DNA of 5,525 bases from NCBI GenBank assembly GCA_007130345.1, contig SLSP01000309.1:1-5525 (forward strand), read 5' to 3'. The first letter of the stretch is position 1; each line of letters begins with the position of its first letter. The notes under the pieces are model-generated. The model was given only the letters and a program-made list of their open reading frames with translations, was not told the origin of the DNA and ran no database searches. The stretch comes from Thermoflexales bacterium (GTDB lineage: Bacteria > Chloroflexota > Anaerolineae > B4-G1 > SLSP01). Of this stretch, positions 1 to 5,525 are shown piece by piece. Made by a program: the position numbers and the translations under genes.

Positions 1-5
1 AAGAT

Positions 6-860
6 TCACCCCGTCAACACCTCGACGCCGTCTTTGGTCACGAGGAGGGTGTGCTCCCACTGCGCCGAGAGTTTCCCATCGACGGTGATCGCCGTCCAGC
101 CGTCGTCAAGCATCTGCATCTCGTAGCTCCCCACGTTGATCATCGGCTCGATGGTGAAGGTCATATGGGGAACCAGCGCCATCCCCGTGCCCGGCTCGCC
201 GTAGTGGAGCACGTCCGGCGGCTCGTGGAAGTGGACGCCAGTTCCGTGGCCCACGAAGGCCCGCACCACGCTGTAGCCGTGGCCCTCGGCGTGGCTCTGG
301 ATGGCGTGGCCGATGTCGCCCAGGGTACTGCCCGGCTTGACCTGGGCGATGGCCCGCTCCAGGCACTCGCGCGTCACTTCGACCAGCTTCCGCGCTTCGG
401 GCGACACCTCGCCGATGAGGAACATGCGGCTGGCATCGCCGTAGTAGCCGTCGCGGATGCTGGTCACGTCCACGTTGAGGATGTCGCCTTCGGCCAGTAC
501 CCGCGTCTCCGAGGGGATACCGTGGCAGATTACCTCGTTGATCGAGGTGCAGACGCTCTTGGGGAAGCCCCGATAATTGAGCGGCGCGGGTGTCGCGCCG
601 TGGGCCAACGTCATCTCGTGAACCCAGGTGTTGATCTGCTCGGTCGTGATCCCCGGCGCGATGCGTGTTTCCAGCATATCGAGGATGTCGTGGGTGAGGC
701 GGCAACTCTTGCGGATGCCCGCAATCTGCTCGGGCGTTTTGAGGATGACGCCCCTCGGCTTGGCGGGGGCGGCACGCTGCTTGTAGAGCCGGGCCACATC
801 ACGCGAGCGATTGCTCCATTGCGATGGTTTGTTATTGAGAAATTCCGATAGTTTAAGCAC
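6..860 (-). CDS. map: Methionine aminopeptidase, type I, with N-terminal extension
   Basis: This cytosolic metalloprotease removes the initiator methionine from nascent proteins. The 284-residue product is complete. All catalytic residues of the family are visible: H113 (ICHGIP), metal ligands D131 (NVDV), D142 (GDAS), H205 (GHGTG), E238 (TIEP) and E269 (QWEH), plus H212 (FHEPP). Each sits exactly 34 residues beyond its E. coli counterpart (H79, D97, D108, H171, E204, E235, H178), so the core has no insertions or deletions between these sites. The first 37 or so residues are an extra basic segment ending in PAKPRG. It lacks the Cys-rich SEC-C motif found on some MAPs and recalls the proline-containing extensions of actinobacterial type Ic enzymes. 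The start is GTG at 858-860. It is preceded by AAGGAAG six bases away and an in-frame stop at 882-884, with no other start codon between. It is the last visible gene of the minus-strand cluster, 46 bases after the DUF5131 gene. Its function is near certain; the role of the extension is unknown. Confidence 0.96.
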   Translation of the reverse strand: MLKLSEFLNNKPSQWSNRSRDVARLYKQRAAPAKPRGVILKTPEQIAGIRKSCRLTHDILDMLETRIAPGITTEQINTWVHEMTLAHGATPAPLNYRGFPKSVCTSINEVICHGIPSETRVLAEGDILNVDVTSIRDGYYGDASRMFLIGEVSPEARKLVEVTRECLERAIAQVKPGSTLGDIGHAIQSHAEGHGYSVVRAFVGHGTGVHFHEPPDVLHYGEPGTGMALVPHMTFTIEPMINVGSYEMQMLDDGWTAITVDGKLSAQWEHTLLVTKDGVEVLTG

Positions 861-866
861 AGTTTT

Positions 867-873
867 CTTCCTT
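867..873 (-). promoter_or_regulatory. Ribosome binding site deciding the GTG start of map
   Basis: On the minus strand this reads AAGGAAG, one mismatch from AAGGAGG, and it lies six bases before the GTG at 858-860. It supports the long form of the aminopeptidase with its N-terminal extension over the internal GTG at codon 22. The surrounding 841-900 stretch is strikingly AT-rich, about 30% GC by hand count, as is common around translation starts. Confidence 0.75.
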
Positions 874-906
874 AGTGAAAATTATTTTGCGTTGAAAATC
901 TGCTAC

Positions 907-1632
907 TCAAGCGCCCGACAAAGCAGCACACGGCATCTGATTCCACAACCGCCCCTCAAGCAATCGCCCGGCCTTTTTCTTGCGCGTTCCGCCCCATTGC
1001 TTGAAGAAAAACGGAATTTGCGCCGCCAGACATTGATCGCGCAGGTCTTCAACCCAGGCTTTCGCCATAGGCCGCGCTCCGGGGCCGGATTCCCCGCCGA
1101 CGATGACCCAGTCCACGCCCGCGAGGTTTAGATCGGGTAGCGGGCCGAGCAGCGGCTCCAGCGAGAGGAATTTGACGGCGGCGCGGGTCTGGCGCAGCCA
1201 GTCAATGCGATCTACCACGTCCCAATGCTCCACCGTGACGCCCATCCACACATTGCCCGGCCAGTCGAGTTCTGCGTCCAGTTGCGCCAACCGCTCGGCG
1301 CGCTTGGTCAACACCTGGAACGTGTGCCAGGACGCTTCCCGCATCACGGCGAAGACCTGTTGGATAAACGCCGCCGGGACATCTTCGTGAAACAGATCGC
1401 TCATCGAGTTGACGAAGACCATCTGCGGCTTCTTCCAGCCCAGGGGCCGGTCGAGCATGTGCGGGTGCAGCGTCAACTGGAAGCCGTTGACGTAATTGGG
1501 CTGCCCCATCGCCTGCAAACGCAGCGCCATCCGCTCGGCGTAGCAATGCTTGCAGCCCGCGCTGATTTTGGTGCAGCCGGTAACGGGGTTCCAGGTAGCT
1601 TCTGTCCATTCGATGCTGGATTGGGTGCTCAT
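907..1632 (-). CDS. DUF5131 / phage Gp37-Gp68 family three-Cys protein
   Basis: The product has 241 residues and appears complete. It shows the hallmark motifs of the DUF5131 (phage Gp37/Gp68) family in order. These are IEWTEATWNPVTGC near the start, the cysteine motif C20-X6-C27-X2-C30 followed by YAER, MVFVNSMSDLFHED at 71-84, FQVLTKRAERL at 105-115, FLSLEPLLGP at 155-164, VGGESGPGARPM at 178-189, FFFKQWGG at 208-215, and the basic tail ending GRLLEGRLWNQMP. The three cysteines suggest an iron-sulfur cluster or metal site, and the family is often described as radical-SAM-like; its biochemical role is not established to my knowledge. Homologues occur in phages and bacteria, often beside a three-Cys-motif partner protein (TcmP), which is not in this window. 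The start is ATG at 1630-1632 with AAGGAG ten bases upstream. The gene lies 50 bases after the higA-like gene and 46 before map. The family call is firm; the function is open. Confidence 0.92.
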   Translation of the reverse strand: MSTQSSIEWTEATWNPVTGCTKISAGCKHCYAERMALRLQAMGQPNYVNGFQLTLHPHMLDRPLGWKKPQMVFVNSMSDLFHEDVPAAFIQQVFAVMREASWHTFQVLTKRAERLAQLDAELDWPGNVWMGVTVEHWDVVDRIDWLRQTRAAVKFLSLEPLLGPLPDLNLAGVDWVIVGGESGPGARPMAKAWVEDLRDQCLAAQIPFFFKQWGGTRKKKAGRLLEGRLWNQMPCAALSGA

Positions 1633-1642
1633 TTAAGAACAA

Positions 1643-1648
1643 CTCCTT
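1643..1648 (-). promoter_or_regulatory. Ribosome binding site of the DUF5131 gene
   Basis: The minus strand reads AAGGAG with a ten-base spacer to the ATG at 1630-1632. It lies in the 50-base gap after the HigA-type gene. I see no convincing promoter or terminator hairpin in that gap, which favours read-through from the gene upstream. Confidence 0.7.
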
Positions 1649-1682
1649 CGCCACGCCCCCGCTGTTTTCTACATATCCAGCG

Positions 1683-2012
1683 CTAAACCGATGCCTGTGC
1701 CGTGTTAAGGCCATCATGCACCAGGGGGATGACCTCTCGCGCCACTTGTTCTTCGAGGGCATCGCGAGCGGTTTCCAAATCGTACAGGGTTTGTAGATTC
1801 AGCCACAGTTCAGCCGTTGTACCCAGGTAACGCCCGAGGCGCAGAGCCGTATCTGCTGTGATGCCCCTTTTCCCGTGGACAATCTCATTGATTTTGCCCG
1901 GGTAGACTTTCATTCCTTTAGCCAACTGATATTGACTGATTCCCATGGGCTTCAGGAAATCTTCCAACAGCACTTCTCCTGGATGGACTGGTCGGATTTT
2001 AGCTTCGTTCAT
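1683..2012 (-). CDS. higA: HigA-family antitoxin, XRE-type HTH regulator (orphan)
   Basis: The product has 109 residues with the typical HigA pattern. It opens with HPGEVLLEDFLKPMGIS (10-26), then a helix-turn-helix from about 25 to 46. The recognition part reads KINEIVHGKRGITADTALRL, followed by the family signature TTAELWLNLQ (65-74) and a short helical tail. Family members bind operator DNA in their own promoter and neutralise the RelE-like mRNA-cleaving toxin HigB. Canonical operons place higB just upstream of higA, but here that position is filled by a GH32 gene whose TAA stop overlaps this ATG by one base (TAATG). No higB is seen anywhere in the window, so the protein may be an orphan antitoxin or a stand-alone repressor. 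A GTG at 2037-2039 would add nine unconserved residues inside the GH32 gene. The ATG at 2010-2012 fits the family start and the stop-start coupling. Composition is about 51% GC over 1741-1980, well below the preceding gene. Confidence 0.9.
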   Translation of the reverse strand: MNEAKIRPVHPGEVLLEDFLKPMGISQYQLAKGMKVYPGKINEIVHGKRGITADTALRLGRYLGTTAELWLNLQTLYDLETARDALEEQVAREVIPLVHDGLNTAQASV

Positions 2013-2014
2013 TA
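2010..2014 (-). promoter_or_regulatory. TAATG stop-start overlap (translational coupling)
   Basis: The minus strand reads TAATG. The TAA stop of the GH32 gene and the ATG of the HigA-type gene share one base. Only a G-rich stretch around 2023-2028 could serve as a weak ribosome binding site, so HigA translation probably depends largely on ribosomes ending the GH32 gene. Confidence 0.75.
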
Positions 2015-3418
2015 ATCCCACACCCCCGCCACTTCCCACACATCGAGCGTGGGCATGCGCGCCGGGCCGCCTTGCGCGAACGCGCCGACGCCGACGCTAT
2101 CGGCGCGCGGGTAGACGCGGGCGCTGAGGCAACTGCGCGCGTTGGCGCACACTTCGATGACGGAGCCGTCGATGAAGACGTGCAGGCGCAGCGGTTCGCC
2201 CTCTGCCAGCGCGAACGGCCGCCGGTGCCGGCGAGCGGGGGCTTCGGCGTGGCGCGCGTCGATGAAGAGTTCCTGCGCCGCCGCGTCGTAGCCGATCCGG
2301 GTCGCCTCGCTGCCATCCGCCGCGCCGCGCACCTGAAGGCCGTAGGCGGCGGCCTCGCCCCCGGCGAACTCGGCCAGGAACTCCAGGTGGCTGCCCGTCA
2401 CCGGGAGCTTTGCCACCAGCCCCGGCGCGATGTCCAGCCCCACAATCCGCTGATGCTCGCCGCGCAAAGTCGCCAACTCCGGCGCGAAGGTCTCGGCCAA
2501 CGCGCCGTCGTCCGTGAGCGATAGCACGCGCGGGAGCGACATCACGCCGGCCCATCCGGCGGCCCGCTGCTGCGCCTCGCTGCGCCCTTCCCACAGCCAG
2601 CCGATCATCAGGTGGCGGCCCGCCGCGTCGCGCCAGACCTGCGGTGCGAAGAACTGCGCCCCGCCATCCACCACGCCCTGCCGCGCCGGGATGAAGCGCT
2701 CGCCCGTGTACTCGCCCACGAAGTACAGCACGCCGTGTCCGCCGCAAAGGGAGACGACGAGGACGTGCTGATCGCCCAACGGAAACAGACACGGGCACTC
2801 CCACATATCCTCGTAGGCCGAGGTGTCGCTGACGAACAGCGGGCCGAGGTATTCCCAGGCGCGCAGATCGGGCGAGCGGTAGAGCAGCGCCGCGCCCCCT
2901 TGCCCCAGGAATCCGGAGCCGATGACCATCCGCCATTCGTCATGCTCGCGCCAGACGTAGGGGTCGCGGAAGCCCGTGGTCTTCAGGCCCTCCGGCGGCC
3001 CGGCGATGACGGGATTGCGCGGGTCTTTCTCCCACACGGTCAGGTCGGGACTGCCGGTTGCCACGCACACGGTCTCGGCCTTGTCCCGCCAGCCGGTGTA
3101 GATGAGGGTGGGGGTGCCGCCGTCATCCACCGCGCAGCCGCTCCAGCAGCCGTCGGCGTCGTAGTCCTCCGGGCCGGGCGTCAGCGCGATGGGCAGGTCG
3201 CGCCAGTGGACGAGGTCGGCGCTGGCGGCGTGCCCCCAGTGGATTTTGCCCCAGACCGCCGCCAGCGGGTTGTGCTGATAGAAAAGGTGATGCGTCCCCT
3301 GCCAGTGGATCAGGCCGTTGGGGTCGTTCAACCAGTTGGATGGGGCCAGGAAGTGGTAGCGCGGGCGGTGCGGGTCGGCGGCCAGACTTTGGCGGATTGC
3401 CAGATAATCAGTGGTCAT
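2012..3418 (-). CDS. GH32 beta-fructosidase / sucrose-6-phosphate hydrolase
   Basis: This glycoside hydrolase family 32 enzyme is expected to cleave beta-fructofuranosides such as sucrose, sucrose-6-phosphate or fructo-oligosaccharides. The 468-residue product is complete and of normal length. The five-bladed propeller covers about 20-300 and holds the catalytic triad: nucleophile D32 in WLNDPNG, transition-state stabiliser D152 in FRDP, and acid/base E207 in WECP. Other family signatures are LFYQHNP (45-51), HWGHAASADLVHW (60-72), WSGCAV (92-97), FFAPQ (256-260) and MIGWLWEGRS (271-280). The C-terminal beta-sandwich runs from about 310 and includes HVFIDGSVIEVCAN (413-426). There is no signal peptide, so it should act in the cytoplasm on imported sugar. 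No transporter, fructokinase or LacI-type regulator is visible, so the exact substrate cannot be fixed. The start at 3416-3418 is preceded by a strong AGGAGG. Local GC is very high, about 74% over two hand-counted 60-base blocks near its 3' end. Confidence 0.95.
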   Translation of the reverse strand: MTTDYLAIRQSLAADPHRPRYHFLAPSNWLNDPNGLIHWQGTHHLFYQHNPLAAVWGKIHWGHAASADLVHWRDLPIALTPGPEDYDADGCWSGCAVDDGGTPTLIYTGWRDKAETVCVATGSPDLTVWEKDPRNPVIAGPPEGLKTTGFRDPYVWREHDEWRMVIGSGFLGQGGAALLYRSPDLRAWEYLGPLFVSDTSAYEDMWECPCLFPLGDQHVLVVSLCGGHGVLYFVGEYTGERFIPARQGVVDGGAQFFAPQVWRDAAGRHLMIGWLWEGRSEAQQRAAGWAGVMSLPRVLSLTDDGALAETFAPELATLRGEHQRIVGLDIAPGLVAKLPVTGSHLEFLAEFAGGEAAAYGLQVRGAADGSEATRIGYDAAAQELFIDARHAEAPARRHRRPFALAEGEPLRLHVFIDGSVIEVCANARSCLSARVYPRADSVGVGAFAQGGPARMPTLDVWEVAGVWD

Positions 3419-3425
3419 TGTAAGC

Positions 3426-3431
3426 CCTCCT
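3426..3431 (-). promoter_or_regulatory. Ribosome binding site of the GH32 gene
   Basis: A perfect AGGAGG on the minus strand lies seven bases before the ATG at 3416-3418. It is the strongest ribosome binding site in the window and fixes the GH32 start. Confidence 0.88.
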
Positions 3432-3445
3432 GTGTGGTCAGATGC

Positions 3446-3461
3446 CCCAGTTTAGCCTGGG
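3446..3461. repeat. Short inverted repeat over the minus-strand -10 box (possible operator)
   Basis: CCCAG at 3446-3450 and CTGGG at 3457-3461 form a perfect five-base inverted repeat with a six-base spacer. It encloses the proposed -10 box of the GH32 promoter at 3449-3454. The placement suits a repressor operator, but arms this short occur by chance, and no regulator of known specificity can be assigned. Confidence 0.3.
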
Positions 3462-3476
3462 AGGGGGATTCGTCAA
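3449..3476 (-). promoter_or_regulatory. Sigma-70-type promoter for the GH32-led gene cluster
   Basis: On the minus strand, TTGACG at 3476-3471 (five of six to consensus) is separated by 16 bases from TAAACT at 3454-3449 (four of six). Transcription would start near 3442, giving a leader of about 24 bases that carries the AGGAGG ribosome binding site. The three downstream genes are close behind and no other promoter stands out between them, so this may drive all four. Confidence 0.55.
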
Positions 3477-3486
3477 GCGCTGCGCG

Positions 3487-3513
3487 TTGACTTCGAGGGG
3501 AGATAGGTATAAT
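3487..3513 (+). promoter_or_regulatory. Sigma-70-type promoter for the GT39 gene
   Basis: TTGACT at 3487-3492 is followed after 15 bases by a perfect TATAAT at 3508-3513. The spacer is two bases shorter than the usual 17. Transcription would begin near 3520, leaving a leader of about 66 bases before the ATG at 3586. It is divergent from the GH32 promoter, with ten bases between the two -35 boxes. Confidence 0.58.
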
Positions 3514-3585
3514 GACTTGGGCGTGTGTCGAATGTGTTGCGCCACGCATCACAAAAGCCTTAATCCAATGGGACGAGTGTAATCA

Positions 3586-5525
3586 ATGGATACTTTACAA
3601 TCGACTGAAGTTCAGCAACCCGCGACGCCAGCCCTCATCTGGGGGCTGCTGATCGCGGTCATTGTACTTGCCGCCGGGTTGCGCTGGATTGATTTCGCCG
3701 CGTTTCCGCCGGGCCTGTGGTACGATGAGGCGTATACGTTGGAGCAAGCGCGCCGCGCGGTAGATCACGGCGAGTTGCATCTCTATTATGCAGAAAAGCA
3801 CGGCGAGCCAGTGGTCTTCTGGCTCTCCGCGTTGGCGTTGCGACTCGGCGCGGGGCATCTCGCGCCTCGGTGGGTCAGTTCGATTAGCGGGATGGTGAGC
3901 GTCCTCTTGCTCTTCTTCGCCGCGCGAGATATGCTGCGTCCGCTCGGTCGCGCGGCGGATTGGTTGGCCCTGGGGAGCACGGCCATTCTGGGCGTCAACT
4001 ACACCTTTCTACTTTACACGCGGATGAGTTGGCAAGCAGCGCTGGCTACGCCGCTGTTCGTAGTCACAATCTGGTGTTTTTGGCACGGTCTGGAGAACGG
4101 GCATTATCTCGACTTTGCGGTCGCGGGTTTAGCCGCCGGCGCGGCGCAATACACCAGTGTCAGCGCGCGGGTATTGCCCGTAGTGTGTCTGCTGGTGATG
4201 GCGGTATGGCTCGGCGCGAAGACGCGGCGCGTCCGCTGGTGGGCGCGCTGGCAAGGGCTGTTGCTGATGGGCGGCTGCGCGGTGCTGGTCTACCTGCCGA
4301 TGGCTCGCGCGTTCCTGATGCACCCCGAATGGTTCACCCGCCGGCTCGTCGCTGCCGCCGCGCCGACCGACATCCTGCCCAACATCGGACGTACCCTGGC
4401 CGGCTGGGTCTATCTCGGCGACGCGGGGATGCACAATTTGCCCGGACGCGCGATGTACACCTTGCCGATGGCCGCGTTACTGGTGATCGGCACCTTGCTC
4501 GCACTGGCGCGTCTCCGCAATCCCACCTACAGTATTTGGCTGGCCTGGGTCATTGGCTGTCTGCCCGGCGGCTTCCTCTCCACACCCACCCCCATGTTCT
4601 ACCGCTATCTGACAGCGATACCGGCCTCGACGGTGCTGTGCGCTATCGGCGGGCACTGGCTCTGGGAGCGGCTGAAGATGACACGCCTCCCGCAGCGCCG
4701 CGCGCTCGCCGGGATGCTGCTGGCCGGCATCTTGGCTTTCAGCACCGGGGCCACCATCTACGATTACTTTGTCCGCTGGGCTAACTGGGAACCGCTCTTC
4801 CACGTGATGGATGTGGGCAAGCTGCGCGCGGCAGAAGTCATCCAGGCATCCCCGGCGGATGAGAAGCTCCTGGTCACGATGCCGGAGCGCTTCGAGGCGA
4901 TCCTCTCGTATGGCGCGCACCGGCGGAGTACCTATCCGCGCGTGTTTGACGGGCAGCGCTGCTTTATCTATCCGACAGAAGCCGCGCCGCCGACGCGCTA
5001 CGTGATCGTCCAGGGCTATGAGCACCGCTCTCAGACCTACTTGCGGGAGTTATATCCCGATTTCCGCCCGACCGTCGATCCGATTTTTGGGGAACACGAG
5101 CCGTACTTCGTCGAATTCGTAATCCCCCCTGGCTCTCCGGCCCCGATTCTGGGCGCGCTGGAGCCGCCGGTCACGTATCACGAGATCGTGCTGCGGGGAC
5201 TGCTCCCCGCCACCCGCGAGATCCCGGCGGGGCAGACGCTGGACGTGACGCTGACGTGGCACGCGCCGGAGCAGACGCCGACATCCTATACGGTCTTTGT
5301 CCATCTGCTTGATGGCAGCCCGGAGGCCATCGAGACGCCTTTGCGCGCGCAACACGACGCGATCCCCTGCCTGGATACCGCGCCCACGCAGAGGTGGCTG
5401 CCGGATGAGTACATCGTCGAGGTACGCCACCTGGCAATCCCCGCCGATCTCGCGCCGGGGGAGTATTTGCTCGGTGTGGGCGTCTATAACTCGGTCACGA
5501 TGGAGCGGATGTTGCCGGATAGCGA
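3586..5525 (+). CDS. GT39/PMT-like membrane glycosyltransferase, 3' end cut by window
   Basis: The reading frame is open from ATG at 3586-3588 to the window edge: 646 codons plus two bases without a stop. A short cytoplasmic N-terminus leads to a first membrane helix at about 17-36, then PGLWYDEAYT, where D47-E48 matches the catalytic acidic pair in the first outer loop of GT39/ArnT/PMT (GT-C fold) enzymes. I count roughly ten to twelve hydrophobic helices up to residue 392. From about 393 the chain is soluble and presumably outside the membrane. Its last part (about 525 on) is beta-rich with LDVTLTWHAPE, SYTVFVHLLDG (567-577) and LAPGEYLLGVGVYN (622-635), a tail I associate with Chloroflexota GT39 proteins. 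Such enzymes move a sugar from a polyprenyl-phosphate donor to a lipid, glycan or protein; donor and acceptor here are unknown. The start lacks a strong ribosome binding site (GGACGAG lies 8 bases upstream). Probably only a short C-terminal piece is missing. Confidence 0.88.
   Translation, partial: MDTLQSTEVQQPATPALIWGLLIAVIVLAAGLRWIDFAAFPPGLWYDEAYTLEQARRAVDHGELHLYYAEKHGEPVVFWLSALALRLGAGHLAPRWVSSISGMVSVLLLFFAARDMLRPLGRAADWLALGSTAILGVNYTFLLYTRMSWQAALATPLFVVTIWCFWHGLENGHYLDFAVAGLAAGAAQYTSVSARVLPVVCLLVMAVWLGAKTRRVRWWARWQGLLLMGGCAVLVYLPMARAFLMHPEWFTRRLVAAAAPTDILPNIGRTLAGWVYLGDAGMHNLPGRAMYTLPMAALLVIGTLLALARLRNPTYSIWLAWVIGCLPGGFLSTPTPMFYRYLTAIPASTVLCAIGGHWLWERLKMTRLPQRRALAGMLLAGILAFSTGATIYDYFVRWANWEPLFHVMDVGKLRAAEVIQASPADEKLLVTMPERFEAILSYGAHRRSTYPRVFDGQRCFIYPTEAAPPTRYVIVQGYEHRSQTYLRELYPDFRPTVDPIFGEHEPYFVEFVIPPGSPAPILGALEPPVTYHEIVLRGLLPATREIPAGQTLDVTLTWHAPEQTPTSYTVFVHLLDGSPEAIETPLRAQHDAIPCLDTAPTQRWLPDEYIVEVRHLAIPADLAPGEYLLGVGVYNSVTMERMLPDS

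Noticed and set aside
51..851. Long plus-strand reading frame of 266 codons opposite map
   Set aside because: It lies wholly antisense to an enzyme with all catalytic residues intact. It shows no recognisable motif and is explained by GC-rich third positions.
861..906. AT-rich gap between the DUF5131 gene and map as a possible promoter or terminator
   Set aside because: No hairpin plus T-run and no paired -35/-10 boxes at good spacing were found. The AT-richness fits an ordinary translation start region.
2013..2039. Upstream GTG start adding nine residues to the HigA-type protein
   Set aside because: The extra residues are Gly-rich and not part of the family, and they overlap the GH32 C-terminus. 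The ATG in the TAATG junction fits the conserved start.
2612..3490. Plus-strand reading frame of 292 codons opposite the GH32 gene
   Set aside because: It is antisense to a clear GH32 gene, has a low-complexity Val/Ala/Arg composition, and would cross both promoters and the ribosome binding site.
3521..3547. GCGTG / CACGC possible hairpin in the GT39 leader
   Set aside because: It has only five base pairs with a 17-base loop, no riboswitch-like conserved core and no U-tract, so it is not supported as a regulatory RNA or terminator.
3568..3582. Four-codon leader frame (MGRV stop) just before the GT39 start
   Set aside because: It is too short to judge and has no codon bias of an attenuator, such as repeated codons for one amino acid. 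It probably arises by chance.
3960..4784. Plus-strand reading frame of 274 codons inside the glycosyltransferase gene
   Set aside because: The frame starting at 3586 spans this stretch with membrane helices and the DE motif. The alternative is Arg/Pro/His-rich without motifs, so it is a shadow frame.
4477..5430. Minus-strand frames of 182 and 126 codons near the right edge
   Set aside because: Both are antisense to the glycosyltransferase C-terminal domain and have no family resemblance.

Overview
The window looks like a GC-rich chromosomal segment from an environmental bacterium, most likely a member of Chloroflexota (Anaerolineae-like). The main lineage clue is the large membrane glycosyltransferase at the right edge. 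It joins a GT39/PMT-type membrane core to a C-terminal beta-rich domain with 'YTVFVHLLD ... RW.P.E ... LPPGEY' style motifs, an architecture I associate with that phylum. This assignment rests on recalled family patterns and not on a search. No rRNA, tRNA, CRISPR array or insertion sequence was seen.

Left part (6-3418, minus strand): four tightly packed co-directional genes. In transcription order they are an intracellular GH32 beta-fructosidase / sucrose-6-phosphate hydrolase (2012-3418), a HigA-type helix-turn-helix antitoxin (1683-2012), a DUF5131 / phage Gp37-Gp68 family protein with a three-cysteine motif (907-1632), and a type I methionine aminopeptidase with an N-terminal extension (6-860). 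The gaps are a 1-base overlap, 50 bases and 46 bases. One good promoter lies ahead of the first gene, so an operon is plausible. The GH32 and MAP products are metabolic or housekeeping enzymes. The two middle genes are accessory in character, and the HigA gene is clearly poorer in GC than the fructosidase gene it overlaps.

Centre (3419-3585): a 167-base divergent intergenic region. It carries a minus-strand promoter (TTGACG-16-TAAACT) and a plus-strand promoter (TTGACT-15-TATAAT). Their -35 boxes stand back to back, 10 bases apart, and a short inverted repeat overlaps the minus-strand -10 box.

Right part (3586-5525, plus strand): one long open gene that runs off the window. It encodes at least 646 residues of a polytopic GT39/ArnT-like glycosyltransferase, probably acting on a lipid-linked sugar at the outer face of the membrane.

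No complete new biological system is evident. The points most worth a second look are the orphan HigA gene coupled by TAATG to a sugar hydrolase gene, the three-Cys DUF5131 protein without its usual partner, and the compact divergent promoter region.
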